A DNA stretch of 64,000 bases from NCBI GenBank assembly GCA_037145635.1, contig JBBCXB010000002.1:434001-498000 (forward strand), in the 5' to 3' direction. Source of the stretch: JAATFS01 sp037145635. Lineage in GTDB: Bacteria; Pseudomonadota; Gammaproteobacteria; Xanthomonadales; Xanthomonadaceae. Positions 17,396 to 25,350 of the stretch are shown here, piece after piece (position 1 is the first letter of the stretch; each line of letters opens with the position of its first letter). Position numbers and translations under genes: made by a program. The notes below the pieces were generated by a model, which had not been told where the DNA came from, did not search any database, and worked only from the letters and a program-made list of their open reading frames with translations.

Positions 17396-18349
17396 ATGCC
17401 GACACCGCTGCGTTCGCCTGAAATGCTAACCGATGCGCTGCGGGAATCGCTGCGAAGGGCCCAGGAGCAGGTGAATTCGCTGTTGCTGGGCAAGACCCAC
17501 GAGGTCCGGCTGGCCTTCGTGGCCCTGCTGTCCGCGGGCCATCTGCTGATCGAGGACCTGCCGGGCCTGGGCAAGACCACCCTGGCGCACGCGCTGGCGT
17601 CCAGCCTGGGCCTGGGCTTCCAGCGCGTGCAGTTCACCTCCGACCTGCTGCCGGCCGACGTGCTCGGCGTCTCGGTCTACGACGCGCAGTCCCGCCAGTT
17701 CCAGTTCCACCCGGGCCCGGTGTTCACCCACGTGCTGCTGGCCGACGAGATCAACCGCGCGCCGCCGCGCACCCAGAGCGCGCTGCTGGAGGCGATGGCC
17801 GAGCACCAGGTCACCCTGGACGGGCAGACCCATGCCCTGCCCGACCCGTTCTTCGTGATCGCCACGCAGAACCCGGTGGACCTGTCGGGCACCTTCCCGC
17901 TGCCGGACTCGCAGCTGGACCGCTTCCTGCTGCGGCTGACCCTGGGCTATCCCAACGCCGATGCCGAGCGTGCGCTGCTGGCCGGCAGCGACCGCCGCGA
18001 CCTGATCGCGCGCGCCACCCCGCAGCTGAGCGACCAGGACGTGGCCACGCTGCGCGGGATCGCCGCGCAGGTCCACGCCAGCGACGCGCTGATCGGCTAT
18101 GTCCAGGCGCTGCTGCTGCGCAGCCGCCAGCACGCCGGCGTGCGCGTGGGCCTGTCGCCACGCGCCGGCATCGCGCTGCTGCGCGCCGCCAAGGCGTATG
18201 CACTGCTGCTCGGCCGGCAGCACGTGCTGCCGGAGGACGTGCAGGCGCTGTTCGTGGCCGTGGCCGGCCATCGCCTGGTGGCCGAGGCCGAGACCGCGGC
18301 GGGGCCGGCCCTGGCCAAGACGATCCTGCACAGCGTGCCGGTGGACTGA
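17396..18349 (+). CDS. MoxR family AAA+ ATPase
   Basis: The 317-residue product has Walker A in EDLPGLGKTT (53-62), Walker B in VLLADEINRA (113-122), the TQNP sensor and a LPDSQLDRF segment, all standard for MoxR. These ATPases act with DUF58 proteins and von Willebrand A or transglutaminase partners in maturation or stress pathways. The DUF58 gene follows after five bases and a transglutaminase gene after that, so the three form one operon. Confidence 0.92.
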   Translation: MPTPLRSPEMLTDALRESLRRAQEQVNSLLLGKTHEVRLAFVALLSAGHLLIEDLPGLGKTTLAHALASSLGLGFQRVQFTSDLLPADVLGVSVYDAQSRQFQFHPGPVFTHVLLADEINRAPPRTQSALLEAMAEHQVTLDGQTHALPDPFFVIATQNPVDLSGTFPLPDSQLDRFLLRLTLGYPNADAERALLAGSDRRDLIARATPQLSDQDVATLRGIAAQVHASDALIGYVQALLLRSRQHAGVRVGLSPRAGIALLRAAKAYALLLGRQHVLPEDVQALFVAVAGHRLVAEAETAAGPALAKTILHSVPVD

Positions 18350-18354
18350 AGGCG

Positions 18355-19311
18355 GTGCGCGAGCGCATGCGCGCCTGGCGCCGCCAGGTCTCGCGGCTGG
18401 CCCGTCCGCGGGCGCCGGAGCCGTTGCCGGTGACGCTCGGGCGCCGCCGCATCTACGTGCTGCCCACCCGCTTCGGCTGGTTCGTGGCCGCGCTGCTGCT
18501 GACCATGCTGGTCGGCGCGCTCAACTACAACAACAACCCGGCGCTGCTGCTGGCGCTGCTGCTGGGCGCGGCCGGCATCGCCAGCACGATCCTGGCGCAC
18601 CTGCAGCTGTCGGCGCTGCGGGTGGAGGCAGTCTCCGCCGAGCCGGTCGCCGCCGGCGAACCGCTGCGCCTGCGCATCTCGCTGGGCCGGCGCGACACCC
18701 GCGCGCGCCGGGGGCTGCAGCTTCGGCACGAGGACAGCCACGGCGCCTGCAGCCTGGTCGACGACAGCCACGCCGAGGCCGACCTGGCGGTGCCGACCAC
18801 GCAGCGCGGCTGGCGCGACCTGGACCGCATCCGGATCTCCAGCACCCAGCCGCTGGGCCTGGTGCGCGCCTGGTCGTGGGTCTGGCCGGAGGTCCTGCCG
18901 CTGGTCTACCCGCGCCCGGAGTCCGACGGCCCGCCCCTGCCCGGCGGCGCCGGCCACCCGGTGCAGACCCGCCTGCATGCGCTGGGCGAGGAACTGCACC
19001 AGTTGCGCCCCTACCGCGCCGGCGACGCGCCACGCACGATCGCCTGGAAGCACTCGGCCCGGCGCGACACCCTGCTGGTGCGCGAATACGAACGACCGGT
19101 CGGCGTGGAGGTGGTGCTGGACTGGCGCGCCCTCGCGCCGCTGCCGCCGGAGCGGCGCATCGCGCGGCTGGCGCGCTGGGTCAACGAGGCCGAGCGCGAC
19201 GGCCGCCGCTACCGCCTGCAGCTGCCCGGCCAGCCCGTGCTCGGGCCGGCGCACGGCAGCGGCCATCGCCACCTGTGCCTGCGCGCCCTCGCGCTGTTGC
19301 CGCATGACTGA
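18355..19311 (+). CDS. DUF58 domain protein
   Basis: The 318-residue product begins with a GTG codon five bases after moxR. Two hydrophobic segments lie at about 36-52 and 57-75, followed by a soluble region with the DUF58 core: RPYRAGDAPRTIAWKHSARRDTLLVREYE at about 215-245. It is the usual membrane partner of MoxR ATPases. Its stop overlaps the start of the next gene. Confidence 0.9.
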   Translation: MRERMRAWRRQVSRLARPRAPEPLPVTLGRRRIYVLPTRFGWFVAALLLTMLVGALNYNNNPALLLALLLGAAGIASTILAHLQLSALRVEAVSAEPVAAGEPLRLRISLGRRDTRARRGLQLRHEDSHGACSLVDDSHAEADLAVPTTQRGWRDLDRIRISSTQPLGLVRAWSWVWPEVLPLVYPRPESDGPPLPGGAGHPVQTRLHALGEELHQLRPYRAGDAPRTIAWKHSARRDTLLVREYERPVGVEVVLDWRALAPLPPERRIARLARWVNEAERDGRRYRLQLPGQPVLGPAHGSGHRHLCLRALALLPHD

Positions 19312-21256
19312 CGCCGCCCCCGCCCCCCTGTCCCGTGCCGGCCGCGGCTGGGTGCTGGCCACCGCCTGGCTGGCGCTGGCGCCGCTGCTGCTGCAACTGC
19401 CCGGCACGCTGGCCATCACCCTGAGCGGGGTGGCGCTGCTGGTCGGCGCGCTGGCCTGGCGCGGGCCGGTACCGGCACCGCTGCGGCTGCTGCTGGTGGC
19501 CGCGATGCTGGGCGCGGTGTACGCGCAGATGGGCCTGCGCTTCGGGCGCGACACCGGCTGCGCCGTGCTCGCGGCGATGCTGGCGATCAAGGCCTCGGAG
19601 CTGCGCAGCCTGCGCGATGCCCGCAGCCTGCTCGGGTTCGCGCTGTTCGCCCCGTTCGCCGCCTTCCTGCTCGACCAGGGTCCGGCGACGATGGGCCTGG
19701 CGCTGCTGGCGGTGCTGGCCGCGCTGCTGGGCATGCAGCGGCTGGCCGCCGACGAGAGCCGCACCGTGGCGCCGCCGTGGCGCGGGCAGCTGCGCGGGGT
19801 GGCACGCCTGGTCGCCCTCGGCGTGCCGCTGGCGCTGGCGACCTTCTGGCTGCTGCCGCGGCTGGGCGAGCCGCTGTGGGGCGTGCCCGAGCGCGCCCTC
19901 GCCCGACCCGGCCTGTCGGACGAGATGGCGCCCGGCGAGTGGCTCGACCTGATGGCCGACGACAGCCCGGCCCTGCGCGTGGAGTTCTTCGGGCCCACGC
20001 CACCGCCGCCGCAGCGCTACTGGCGCGGCCCGGTGCTGTGGGACTTCGACGGGCGTACCTGGCGCCGCCCGCGCGGGCTGGTGCGCAGCACGCCGGCGGC
20101 GGTGGCGCCGGGCGCGGCCCGCTTCGACTACCGCATCGACTACGAGCCCACCGACCGCCGCCAGCTGGTGGCGCTGGACCTGCCGCTGCAGGCCCCGGAC
20201 GGCGCCCGGCTGTCGCCCGACTACGAACTGTTCGCGCAGCGGCCGCTCACCGCGCTCAGCCGCTGGCGGTTGCGCTCGGCGCCGCCGGCGCGCTTCGATG
20301 CCGACCTGCCCGACGCGTTGCGCCGACGCGCGCTGGCGCTGCCGGCCGGGTTCAACCCGCGCACGCTGGCGCTGGCGCGGCAATGGCGCCGCGAGGCCGG
20401 CAACGACGACGCCGCGATCGTGCAGCGGGCACTGGACTGGGTGCGGCGCGAGTTCGCCTACACCCTGGACACCCCGCCGCTGGGGCGCGACGGCGTGGAT
20501 GCCTTCCTGTTCCGGCAGAAGGCCGGCTTCTGCGAGCACTTCAGCTCGTCCTTCGTGGTGCTGATGCGCGGGGCCGGCATCCCGGCGCGCGTGGTCACCG
20601 GCTATGCCGGCGGCACCTACAACCGCTTCGGCGGCTACTGGGTGGTGCGGCGCCTGGACGCGCACGCCTGGGCCGAGGTCTGGCTGGCCGGGCGCGGCTG
20701 GGTCCGGGTCGATCCCACCGCCGCGGTGGCCCCGGAGCGCATCTACGACACGCTGGAGGACCGGCTCGCCGGCGGCGGCGGCAATGGCGACGACGACGGC
20801 CTGGGCTGGGCCCGGGTCGGCGAGGTCGGCGACTGGCTGCGGCGCAGCTGGAACGACCTGGTGCTGTCGTTCGATGCCAGCCGCCAGCAGCGGCTGCTTC
20901 GGCCGTTCGGCATCGAGCGGCTGGACAGTACCCAGCTGGTGCTGATCTTCGCCGTGTTTGCGGCCTCGGCGCTGGGCTGGATGGCCTGGCTGCTGGCGCG
21001 CGGCGAGCGCGAACGCGATCCGCTGCTGCGCGCCTGGCACCGCCTGGGCCGGCGCTACGCCCGGCTGGGCCTGGCGCGTGCGCCGCACGAACCGGCGCTG
21101 ACATGGGCGCGACGCGTCGAGGTCCAGCATCCCGGCAGCGGCCTGTGGCCACTCAGCCAGCGTTTCGCCGCCGCGCGCTACGCTGGCGCTGATTCGGACA
21201 GCGCCCTCCTGAAAGACCTGCAGCAGCATCGCCCGAGACCCGGAGCATCCCAATGA
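19304..21256 (+). CDS. Transglutaminase-like membrane protein (DUF3488/DUF4129 type)
   Basis: The 650-residue product has about six N-terminal membrane segments (to about residue 190), a periplasmic transglutaminase-like domain with a complete triad C410 (GFCEHFSS), H454 (DAHAWAEVW) and D470 (VDPTAAV), and one more membrane segment near 545-565 before a C-terminal soluble tail. It starts inside the end of the DUF58 gene (8-base overlap). The ATG at 19304 was chosen over longer open frames because of this coupling and the hydrophobic start that follows. Confidence 0.92.
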   Translation: MTDAAPAPLSRAGRGWVLATAWLALAPLLLQLPGTLAITLSGVALLVGALAWRGPVPAPLRLLLVAAMLGAVYAQMGLRFGRDTGCAVLAAMLAIKASELRSLRDARSLLGFALFAPFAAFLLDQGPATMGLALLAVLAALLGMQRLAADESRTVAPPWRGQLRGVARLVALGVPLALATFWLLPRLGEPLWGVPERALARPGLSDEMAPGEWLDLMADDSPALRVEFFGPTPPPPQRYWRGPVLWDFDGRTWRRPRGLVRSTPAAVAPGAARFDYRIDYEPTDRRQLVALDLPLQAPDGARLSPDYELFAQRPLTALSRWRLRSAPPARFDADLPDALRRRALALPAGFNPRTLALARQWRREAGNDDAAIVQRALDWVRREFAYTLDTPPLGRDGVDAFLFRQKAGFCEHFSSSFVVLMRGAGIPARVVTGYAGGTYNRFGGYWVVRRLDAHAWAEVWLAGRGWVRVDPTAAVAPERIYDTLEDRLAGGGGNGDDDGLGWARVGEVGDWLRRSWNDLVLSFDASRQQRLLRPFGIERLDSTQLVLIFAVFAASALGWMAWLLARGERERDPLLRAWHRLGRRYARLGLARAPHEPALTWARRVEVQHPGSGLWPLSQRFAAARYAGADSDSALLKDLQQHRPRPGASQ

Positions 21257-21777
21257 GTACCCGTCTTCTGTTACCCGTCGTCGCCGCCCTTTCGCTGGCG
21301 GCCTGCGCCACCGCGCCCAAGCCGCTGCAGGGCCAGTTCACCCCCGTGTCGCCGCGCGATTCGGTCGCCTCGCCGCAGGTCGGCAGCCCCGTGCGCTGGG
21401 GCGGCAAGATCATCGAGACCCAGCCGGGCCAGGGCCAGACCTGCTTCCAGCTGATCTCGCGTCCGCTCAACGCCAGCGGCCGCCCGGACAGCAGCTCGGC
21501 CGACGCCAGCGACGGCCGCTTCGTCGCCTGCCGCGCCGGCTTCTACGATCCGGCGGTGTTCGAGCCCGGCCGCGATGTGACCTTCATCGGCCACATCGCC
21601 GGGTACCAGGACACCAAGATCGGCGAGTACGACTACAAGCTGCCCAAGATCGATGCCGACGTGGTCTACCTGTGGCCGGTGGTGCGCCAGGTCGAGGTGG
21701 TGCCGGCCTACCCGTACGGCCCGTGGGGACCCTGGGACCCGTGGGGTCCGCGCTGGGGCTACCGCGGCTGGTGGTAA
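21253..21777 (+). CDS. Slp family outer membrane lipoprotein
   Basis: The 174-residue product has a lipoprotein signal with lipobox LAAC (C at residue 18) and the Slp hallmark WGGKI followed by ETQ. The C-terminal end is a run of Pro, Gly and Trp (PYGPWGPWDPWG...). Slp proteins are starvation- or acid-inducible outer membrane lipoproteins. Its ATG overlaps the transglutaminase stop by four bases, so it is the last gene of the moxR operon. Confidence 0.88.
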   Translation: MSTRLLLPVVAALSLAACATAPKPLQGQFTPVSPRDSVASPQVGSPVRWGGKIIETQPGQGQTCFQLISRPLNASGRPDSSSADASDGRFVACRAGFYDPAVFEPGRDVTFIGHIAGYQDTKIGEYDYKLPKIDADVVYLWPVVRQVEVVPAYPYGPWGPWDPWGPRWGYRGWW

Positions 21778-21808
21778 GCCCTACGCCCTACCTCCCGCCG
21801 GTGACCGA

Positions 21809-21839
21809 GACGCCGCTCCCAGGAGCGGCGTCCTCGTTT
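21809..21839 (+). terminator. Terminator after the moxR-slp operon
   Basis: GACGCCGCTC and GAGCGGCGTC form a 10-bp stem with a 4-base loop, followed by CTCGTTTG. It can serve both the operon on the left and the minus-strand hinT gene that converges from the right. Confidence 0.6.
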
Positions 21840-21879
21840 GCGCGACACGGTCCGCAGCCGCGCGGCCCGGCGGCCCCGC

Positions 21880-22230
21880 TCAGGGCGTGCCGAAGCGCCC
21901 CAGCGCGGCGCCGGCCAGCAGGTGCAGGTGGATGTGGAACACCGTCTGCCCGGCGTGCTCGCGGCAGTTCATGACGATGCGGTAGCCGTCCTGCGCGAAG
22001 CCCTCGCGCCGCGCGTACTCGGCCGCGGCCAGCGCCAGCCGCCCCACCAGCACCGCCTGCTCGGGACGCACGTCGTCCAGGGTCGGAATCGTCTCGCCCT
22101 TGGGCACGAACAGCACATGCACCGGCGCCTGCGGGGCGATGTCCTTGAACCCCAGCACCGCGTCGTCCTCGTAGACGATGGTGGCGGGAATCTCGCGGCG
22201 GATGATCTTGCCGAACAGGGTGTCGTTCAT
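21880..22230 (-). CDS. hinT: HIT family purine nucleoside phosphoramidase
   Basis: The 116-residue product has the histidine triad HIHLHLL (H99, H101, H103) and the DIAPQAPVH segment typical of HinT, which hydrolyses AMP-N linkages such as adenylated amines. There is no Shine-Dalgarno before the ATG: the bases directly upstream belong to the GGGAATGG repeat at 22235-22303. Confidence 0.93.
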   Translation of the reverse strand: MNDTLFGKIIRREIPATIVYEDDAVLGFKDIAPQAPVHVLFVPKGETIPTLDDVRPEQAVLVGRLALAAAEYARREGFAQDGYRIVMNCREHAGQTVFHIHLHLLAGAALGRFGTP

Positions 22231-22234
22231 AAGC

Positions 22235-22303
22235 GGGGGATGGGGAATGGGAGTGGAGGAAGCTTACCGCGCTCCTGCCATTCCCGATTCCCCATTCCCC
22301 GCC
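22235..22303. repeat. REP-like GGGAATCGGGAATG inverted repeat, copy 2
   Basis: GGGGATGGGGAATGGGAGTGG on one side faces CCATTCCCGATTCCCCATTCC on the other and can form an imperfect hairpin. It fills the entire gap between the recR stop codon and the hinT start codon. It matches copy 1 at 1190-1262. Confidence 0.65.
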
Positions 22304-22304
22304 G

Positions 22305-22898
22305 TCAGGGCACTTCGCTGCGACTGCCGAAGGCGTGCGAGAGCGTGCCGCGGTCGGCGTATTCCAGTTCGCCCCCCAGCGGCAGGCCCTGCGCCAGCCG
22401 GCTGGGCCGCACCTGGTGCTGTCGCGCGAGCTGGGCCAGGTAGTGCGCGGTCGCCTCGCCCTCGACGGTGGCATTGGTGGCGATGATCATCTCGCCGATC
22501 TCGCCGGCGGCCAGGCGCTCGCCCAGCCGGTCCAGCCCCAGCTCGCGCGGCCCGATCCCGTCCAGCGGCGACAGCCGGCCCTGCAGCACGAAGTACAGCC
22601 CGCGGTACGGCGTGGCGTGCTCGATCGCCAGCCGGTCGGCCGGCGACTCCACCACGCACAGCAACTGGCGGTCGCGGCTGGGACTGGCACAGATCGCGCA
22701 GACCTCGGTCTCGCTGAAGTCGCGGCACTGGCTGCAGTGGCCGATGCGCTCGATCGCCTGCGCCAGTGTCTCCGACAGCCGCTGCCCGCCCTCACGCTCG
22801 CGCTCGAGCACGTGGTAGGCCATCCGCTGGGCGGTCTTCTGGCCGACGCCGGGCAGCACCCGGAAGGCCTCGATCAATTGCTCGAGCAGAGAGGACAT
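22305..22898 (-). CDS. recR: Recombination mediator RecR
   Basis: The 197-residue product has an N-terminal helix-hairpin-helix (LPGVGQKTAQRMA), a zinc finger C55-x2-C58-x8-C67-x2-C70 and a Toprim domain (LCVVESPAD). It works with RecF and RecO to load RecA at gaps. It follows ybaB, with which it is nearly always paired. Confidence 0.96.
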   Translation of the reverse strand: MSSLLEQLIEAFRVLPGVGQKTAQRMAYHVLEREREGGQRLSETLAQAIERIGHCSQCRDFSETEVCAICASPSRDRQLLCVVESPADRLAIEHATPYRGLYFVLQGRLSPLDGIGPRELGLDRLGERLAAGEIGEMIIATNATVEGEATAHYLAQLARQHQVRPSRLAQGLPLGGELEYADRGTLSHAFGSRSEVP

Positions 22899-22910
22899 GG
22901 CCTCCGCGAC

Positions 22911-23231
22911 TCAGAACGGCAGCTTCATGCCCGGCGGCAGCTGCATGCCGGCGGTGGCCGAGCCCATGCGCGACTTCGACTCGGTGTCGATCTTGTTGGA
23001 GGCGTCGTTGAACGCCGCCGCGATCAGGTCCTCGACCATCTCCTGGTCGGACAGGATGCTCGGGTCGATGCGGACCTTGCGGCACTCCTTGGCGCCAGTC
23101 AGGGTCACGCTGACCATGCCGCCGCCGGCGCTGCCGGTGACCTCGAGCTTGGCCAGTTCTTCCTGGGCGCGCTGCAGGTTCTCCTGCATCTTCTGCGCCT
23201 GCTGCATCAGTTGGGCGATATTGCCTCGCAT
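22911..23231 (-). CDS. ybaB: YbaB/EbfC family nucleoid-associated protein
   Basis: The 106-residue product has the long helix MRGNIAQLMQQAQKMQ and the GGGMVSVTLTG strand region typical of YbaB, a dimeric DNA-binding protein. It sits between dnaX and recR as in most gammaproteobacteria. Confidence 0.94.
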   Translation of the reverse strand: MRGNIAQLMQQAQKMQENLQRAQEELAKLEVTGSAGGGMVSVTLTGAKECRKVRIDPSILSDQEMVEDLIAAAFNDASNKIDTESKSRMGSATAGMQLPPGMKLPF

Positions 23232-23238
23232 CGGTCGT

Positions 23239-25035
23239 CTACTCGTCGTAAGGGCGGATGGAATCGGGCACGACCCGGGCGCCGTGCTGCTGCACCAGCT
23301 GCTGCACGTTGGGGTCGTTCATGAAGGCGTCTTCGGCCGCGCTCTGGCGCTCGTCCTTGTGCCGGCGCGCACGCTCGTGCAGGGTCTCGGCCTGCGCGCT
23401 ACCGGCCTCGATGACGATGCGCGGCGCCTGCCCCAGCGACGCGGCCAGCGCCTGCGCCAGTTCGCCGACCGAGCGCTCGGAATGCAGGTATTCGAACCCG
23501 GGCGACAGGGCCAGCCGCAGCGTGCCGTCGTGATGGCCGACGAAGGCGGCATTGGCCGCCAGCTGCCGCGAGGGACCGCTGAGGCCGGAGCGCGCAACCA
23601 GGTCGAGCCACTGCTCGGCATCGGCGATGGGAGCGCCGGCAAGCGCGGCGGGGGGAGCGGCCGGCGGTGCCATCGCCATTTCCGGCATCACCGGCGCGGC
23701 CGTCACCGGCGTGGCGCGGGACGGCATCACCGGCGCGTCGTCCATGGCCCACGGCGGCACGTCGGCGGCGACGTGCTCGCGACCGCTGGCCGCAGCCGCC
23801 GGGGCGGCCACCGGCGGGGTCCGCGCGGCCGGCGGCGGCTCGGCCGCTGCCAGCTTCGCGGTCGCCGCCGCGGGCGCTGCCGCCGGGACGGCAGCCGCCA
23901 CTCCGGCGCCCACCGCCGGCCCCGCCGGCTGGTCGCGCAGGCCCGGCGGCACGCTGGCCGCGGGCCGGAAGGCCAGCATGCGCAGCAGCGCCATCTCGAA
24001 ACCGGCACGCGGGCTCGGCGCCAGGTACAGGTCGCGACGGCCGTTCAGTGCCATCTGGTACCACAGCTGCACCACTTCCGGACGCAGCTGCGCAGCGAAG
24101 GCGGCCGGGTCGATGCCGTCGCCCGGGAACACCACGCTCGGCACCATTTGCCGTACCTGGATGCGGTGCAGCGCCTCGGCCAGCGCCTCCAGCACCCCGC
24201 TCCAGTCCGGCGAGAACTCGGCCAGCGCCGCGACCACCTGCAGCAGGCGCGCCCCGTCGGCCTCGGCCAGCGCCGACAGCATCGCCCCGACCTGGGTACG
24301 GTCGACCGTGCCCAGCATGGTCCGCACCACGTCCTCACGCAGGGCGCCGCCGGCGTAGGCGATGGCCTGGTCCAGCAGCGACAGCCCGTCGCGCAGCGAG
24401 CCGTCGGCGGCCTTGGCCAGCTGCACGATCGCCGACGGGTCGGACTCGATCTCCTCGGCGCCCAGGATGCGGGTCATCTGCCCCTGGATCTGGTCCTCGT
24501 CCAGGCGCTTGAGGTTGAACTGCAGGCAGCGCGACAGCACCGTCACCGGCAGCTTCTGCGGGTCGGTGGTGGCGAGCAGGAACTTGACGTGCTCGGGCGG
24601 TTCCTCGAGCGTCTTCAGCAGCGCGTTGAACGCCGCCTTGGACAGCATGTGCACCTCGTCGATCAGGTAGACCTTGTACTTGCCGCGCGACGGCATGTAC
24701 TGCGCGTTCTCGATCACCTCGCGCACGTCGTCCACGCCGGTATTGGACGCGGCGTCGATCTCCAGCAGGTCGATGTAGCGGCCGGCGTCGATGTCCAGGC
24801 AGGCCGGGCACTGGCCGCACGGATCGGCGCTGGTGCCCTGCTCGCAGTTCAGCGACTTGGCGAAGATGCGCGCGATCGTGGTCTTGCCGACCCCGCGGGT
24901 ACCGGTGAACAGGAAGGCGTGGTGCACGCGTCCGCTGTCCAGCGCATTGCTGAGCGCGCGCACCACGTGTTCCTGCCCCACCAGCTCGGCGAAACGCTTG
25001 GGGCGCCACTTGCGGGCGAGAACGAGATAGGACAT
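23239..25035 (-). CDS. dnaX: DNA polymerase III tau (and gamma) subunit
   Basis: The 598-residue product has Walker A GTRGVGKTT (45-53), the clamp-loader zinc site C64, C73, C76, C79, the DEVHML box and an SRC motif, followed by a long Ala/Pro-rich linker and a C-terminal domain. The ATG at 25035 gives MSYLVLARKWRP, the standard start. I see no A-rich slippery site for a programmed frameshift of the Escherichia coli type, so a separate gamma form may not be made that way. Confidence 0.95.
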   Translation of the reverse strand: MSYLVLARKWRPKRFAELVGQEHVVRALSNALDSGRVHHAFLFTGTRGVGKTTIARIFAKSLNCEQGTSADPCGQCPACLDIDAGRYIDLLEIDAASNTGVDDVREVIENAQYMPSRGKYKVYLIDEVHMLSKAAFNALLKTLEEPPEHVKFLLATTDPQKLPVTVLSRCLQFNLKRLDEDQIQGQMTRILGAEEIESDPSAIVQLAKAADGSLRDGLSLLDQAIAYAGGALREDVVRTMLGTVDRTQVGAMLSALAEADGARLLQVVAALAEFSPDWSGVLEALAEALHRIQVRQMVPSVVFPGDGIDPAAFAAQLRPEVVQLWYQMALNGRRDLYLAPSPRAGFEMALLRMLAFRPAASVPPGLRDQPAGPAVGAGVAAAVPAAAPAAATAKLAAAEPPPAARTPPVAAPAAAASGREHVAADVPPWAMDDAPVMPSRATPVTAAPVMPEMAMAPPAAPPAALAGAPIADAEQWLDLVARSGLSGPSRQLAANAAFVGHHDGTLRLALSPGFEYLHSERSVGELAQALAASLGQAPRIVIEAGSAQAETLHERARRHKDERQSAAEDAFMNDPNVQQLVQQHGARVVPDSIRPYDE

Positions 25036-25175
25036 CAGGCAACCGTCTTCATCTGAACCGATATTGTGCCATGGCCGGTCGCAGCGGCCGCGACCGGAAG
25101 ATTCAGCTTGTGAACGCGGCGCGCGGCCGCTAGAATTCGGGCCCCTGTGACGCCCTCTGGGTCGCTGCAGGTCCC

Positions 25176-25268
25176 GGAGAGGTGTCCGAGTGGTTGAAGG
25201 AGCACGCCTGGAAAGTGTGTAAGCGTCTAAACCGCGCTTCGGGGGTTCGAATCCCCCTCTCTCCGCCA
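25176..25268 (+). tRNA. tRNA-Ser(GGA), integration site of the element
   Basis: GGAGAGG pairs with TCTCTCC at the acceptor. The anticodon stem CACGC/GTGTG has loop CTGGAAA (anticodon GGA), a long variable arm follows, the T-arm is GGGGGTTCGAATCCCCC, and CCA is encoded. The last 13 bases plus one downstream base are repeated at 40329-40342, the far end of the element. Confidence 0.96.
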
Positions 25269-25269
25269 G
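25256..25269. other. attL: 14-bp core shared with attR
   Basis: CCTCTCTCCGCCAG spans the 3' end of tRNA-Ser(GGA) and recurs exactly at 40329-40342. It is the left boundary of the element; the integrase gene starts about 80 bases inward. Confidence 0.85.
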
Positions 25270-25274
25270 TTTAC

Positions 25275-25304
25275 GCAAACCCCTGTTTACGCAGGGGTTT
25301 TTGC
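25275..25304 (+). terminator. Terminator just inside attL
   Basis: GCAAACCCCTG and CAGGGGTTTTTGC form a stem followed by a T-rich stretch, six bases after the tRNA. It replaces the displaced original tRNA terminator now at 40359-40378. Confidence 0.75.
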
Positions 25305-25350
25305 TTTCTGGAAGGATCTCAGACGGGACACAAATCGGGACACATCCCCG

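Noticed and set aside
19181..21253. 690-codon open frame on the minus strand
   Set aside because: It is the antisense shadow of the transglutaminase gene, whose catalytic triad is complete.
23239..25035. Programmed frameshift in dnaX giving gamma
   Set aside because: I found no A-rich slippery heptamer with a following hairpin, so I do not claim a gamma form.
22897..25056. 719-codon open frame on the plus strand
   Set aside because: It is antisense to ybaB and dnaX and has low-complexity sequence only.
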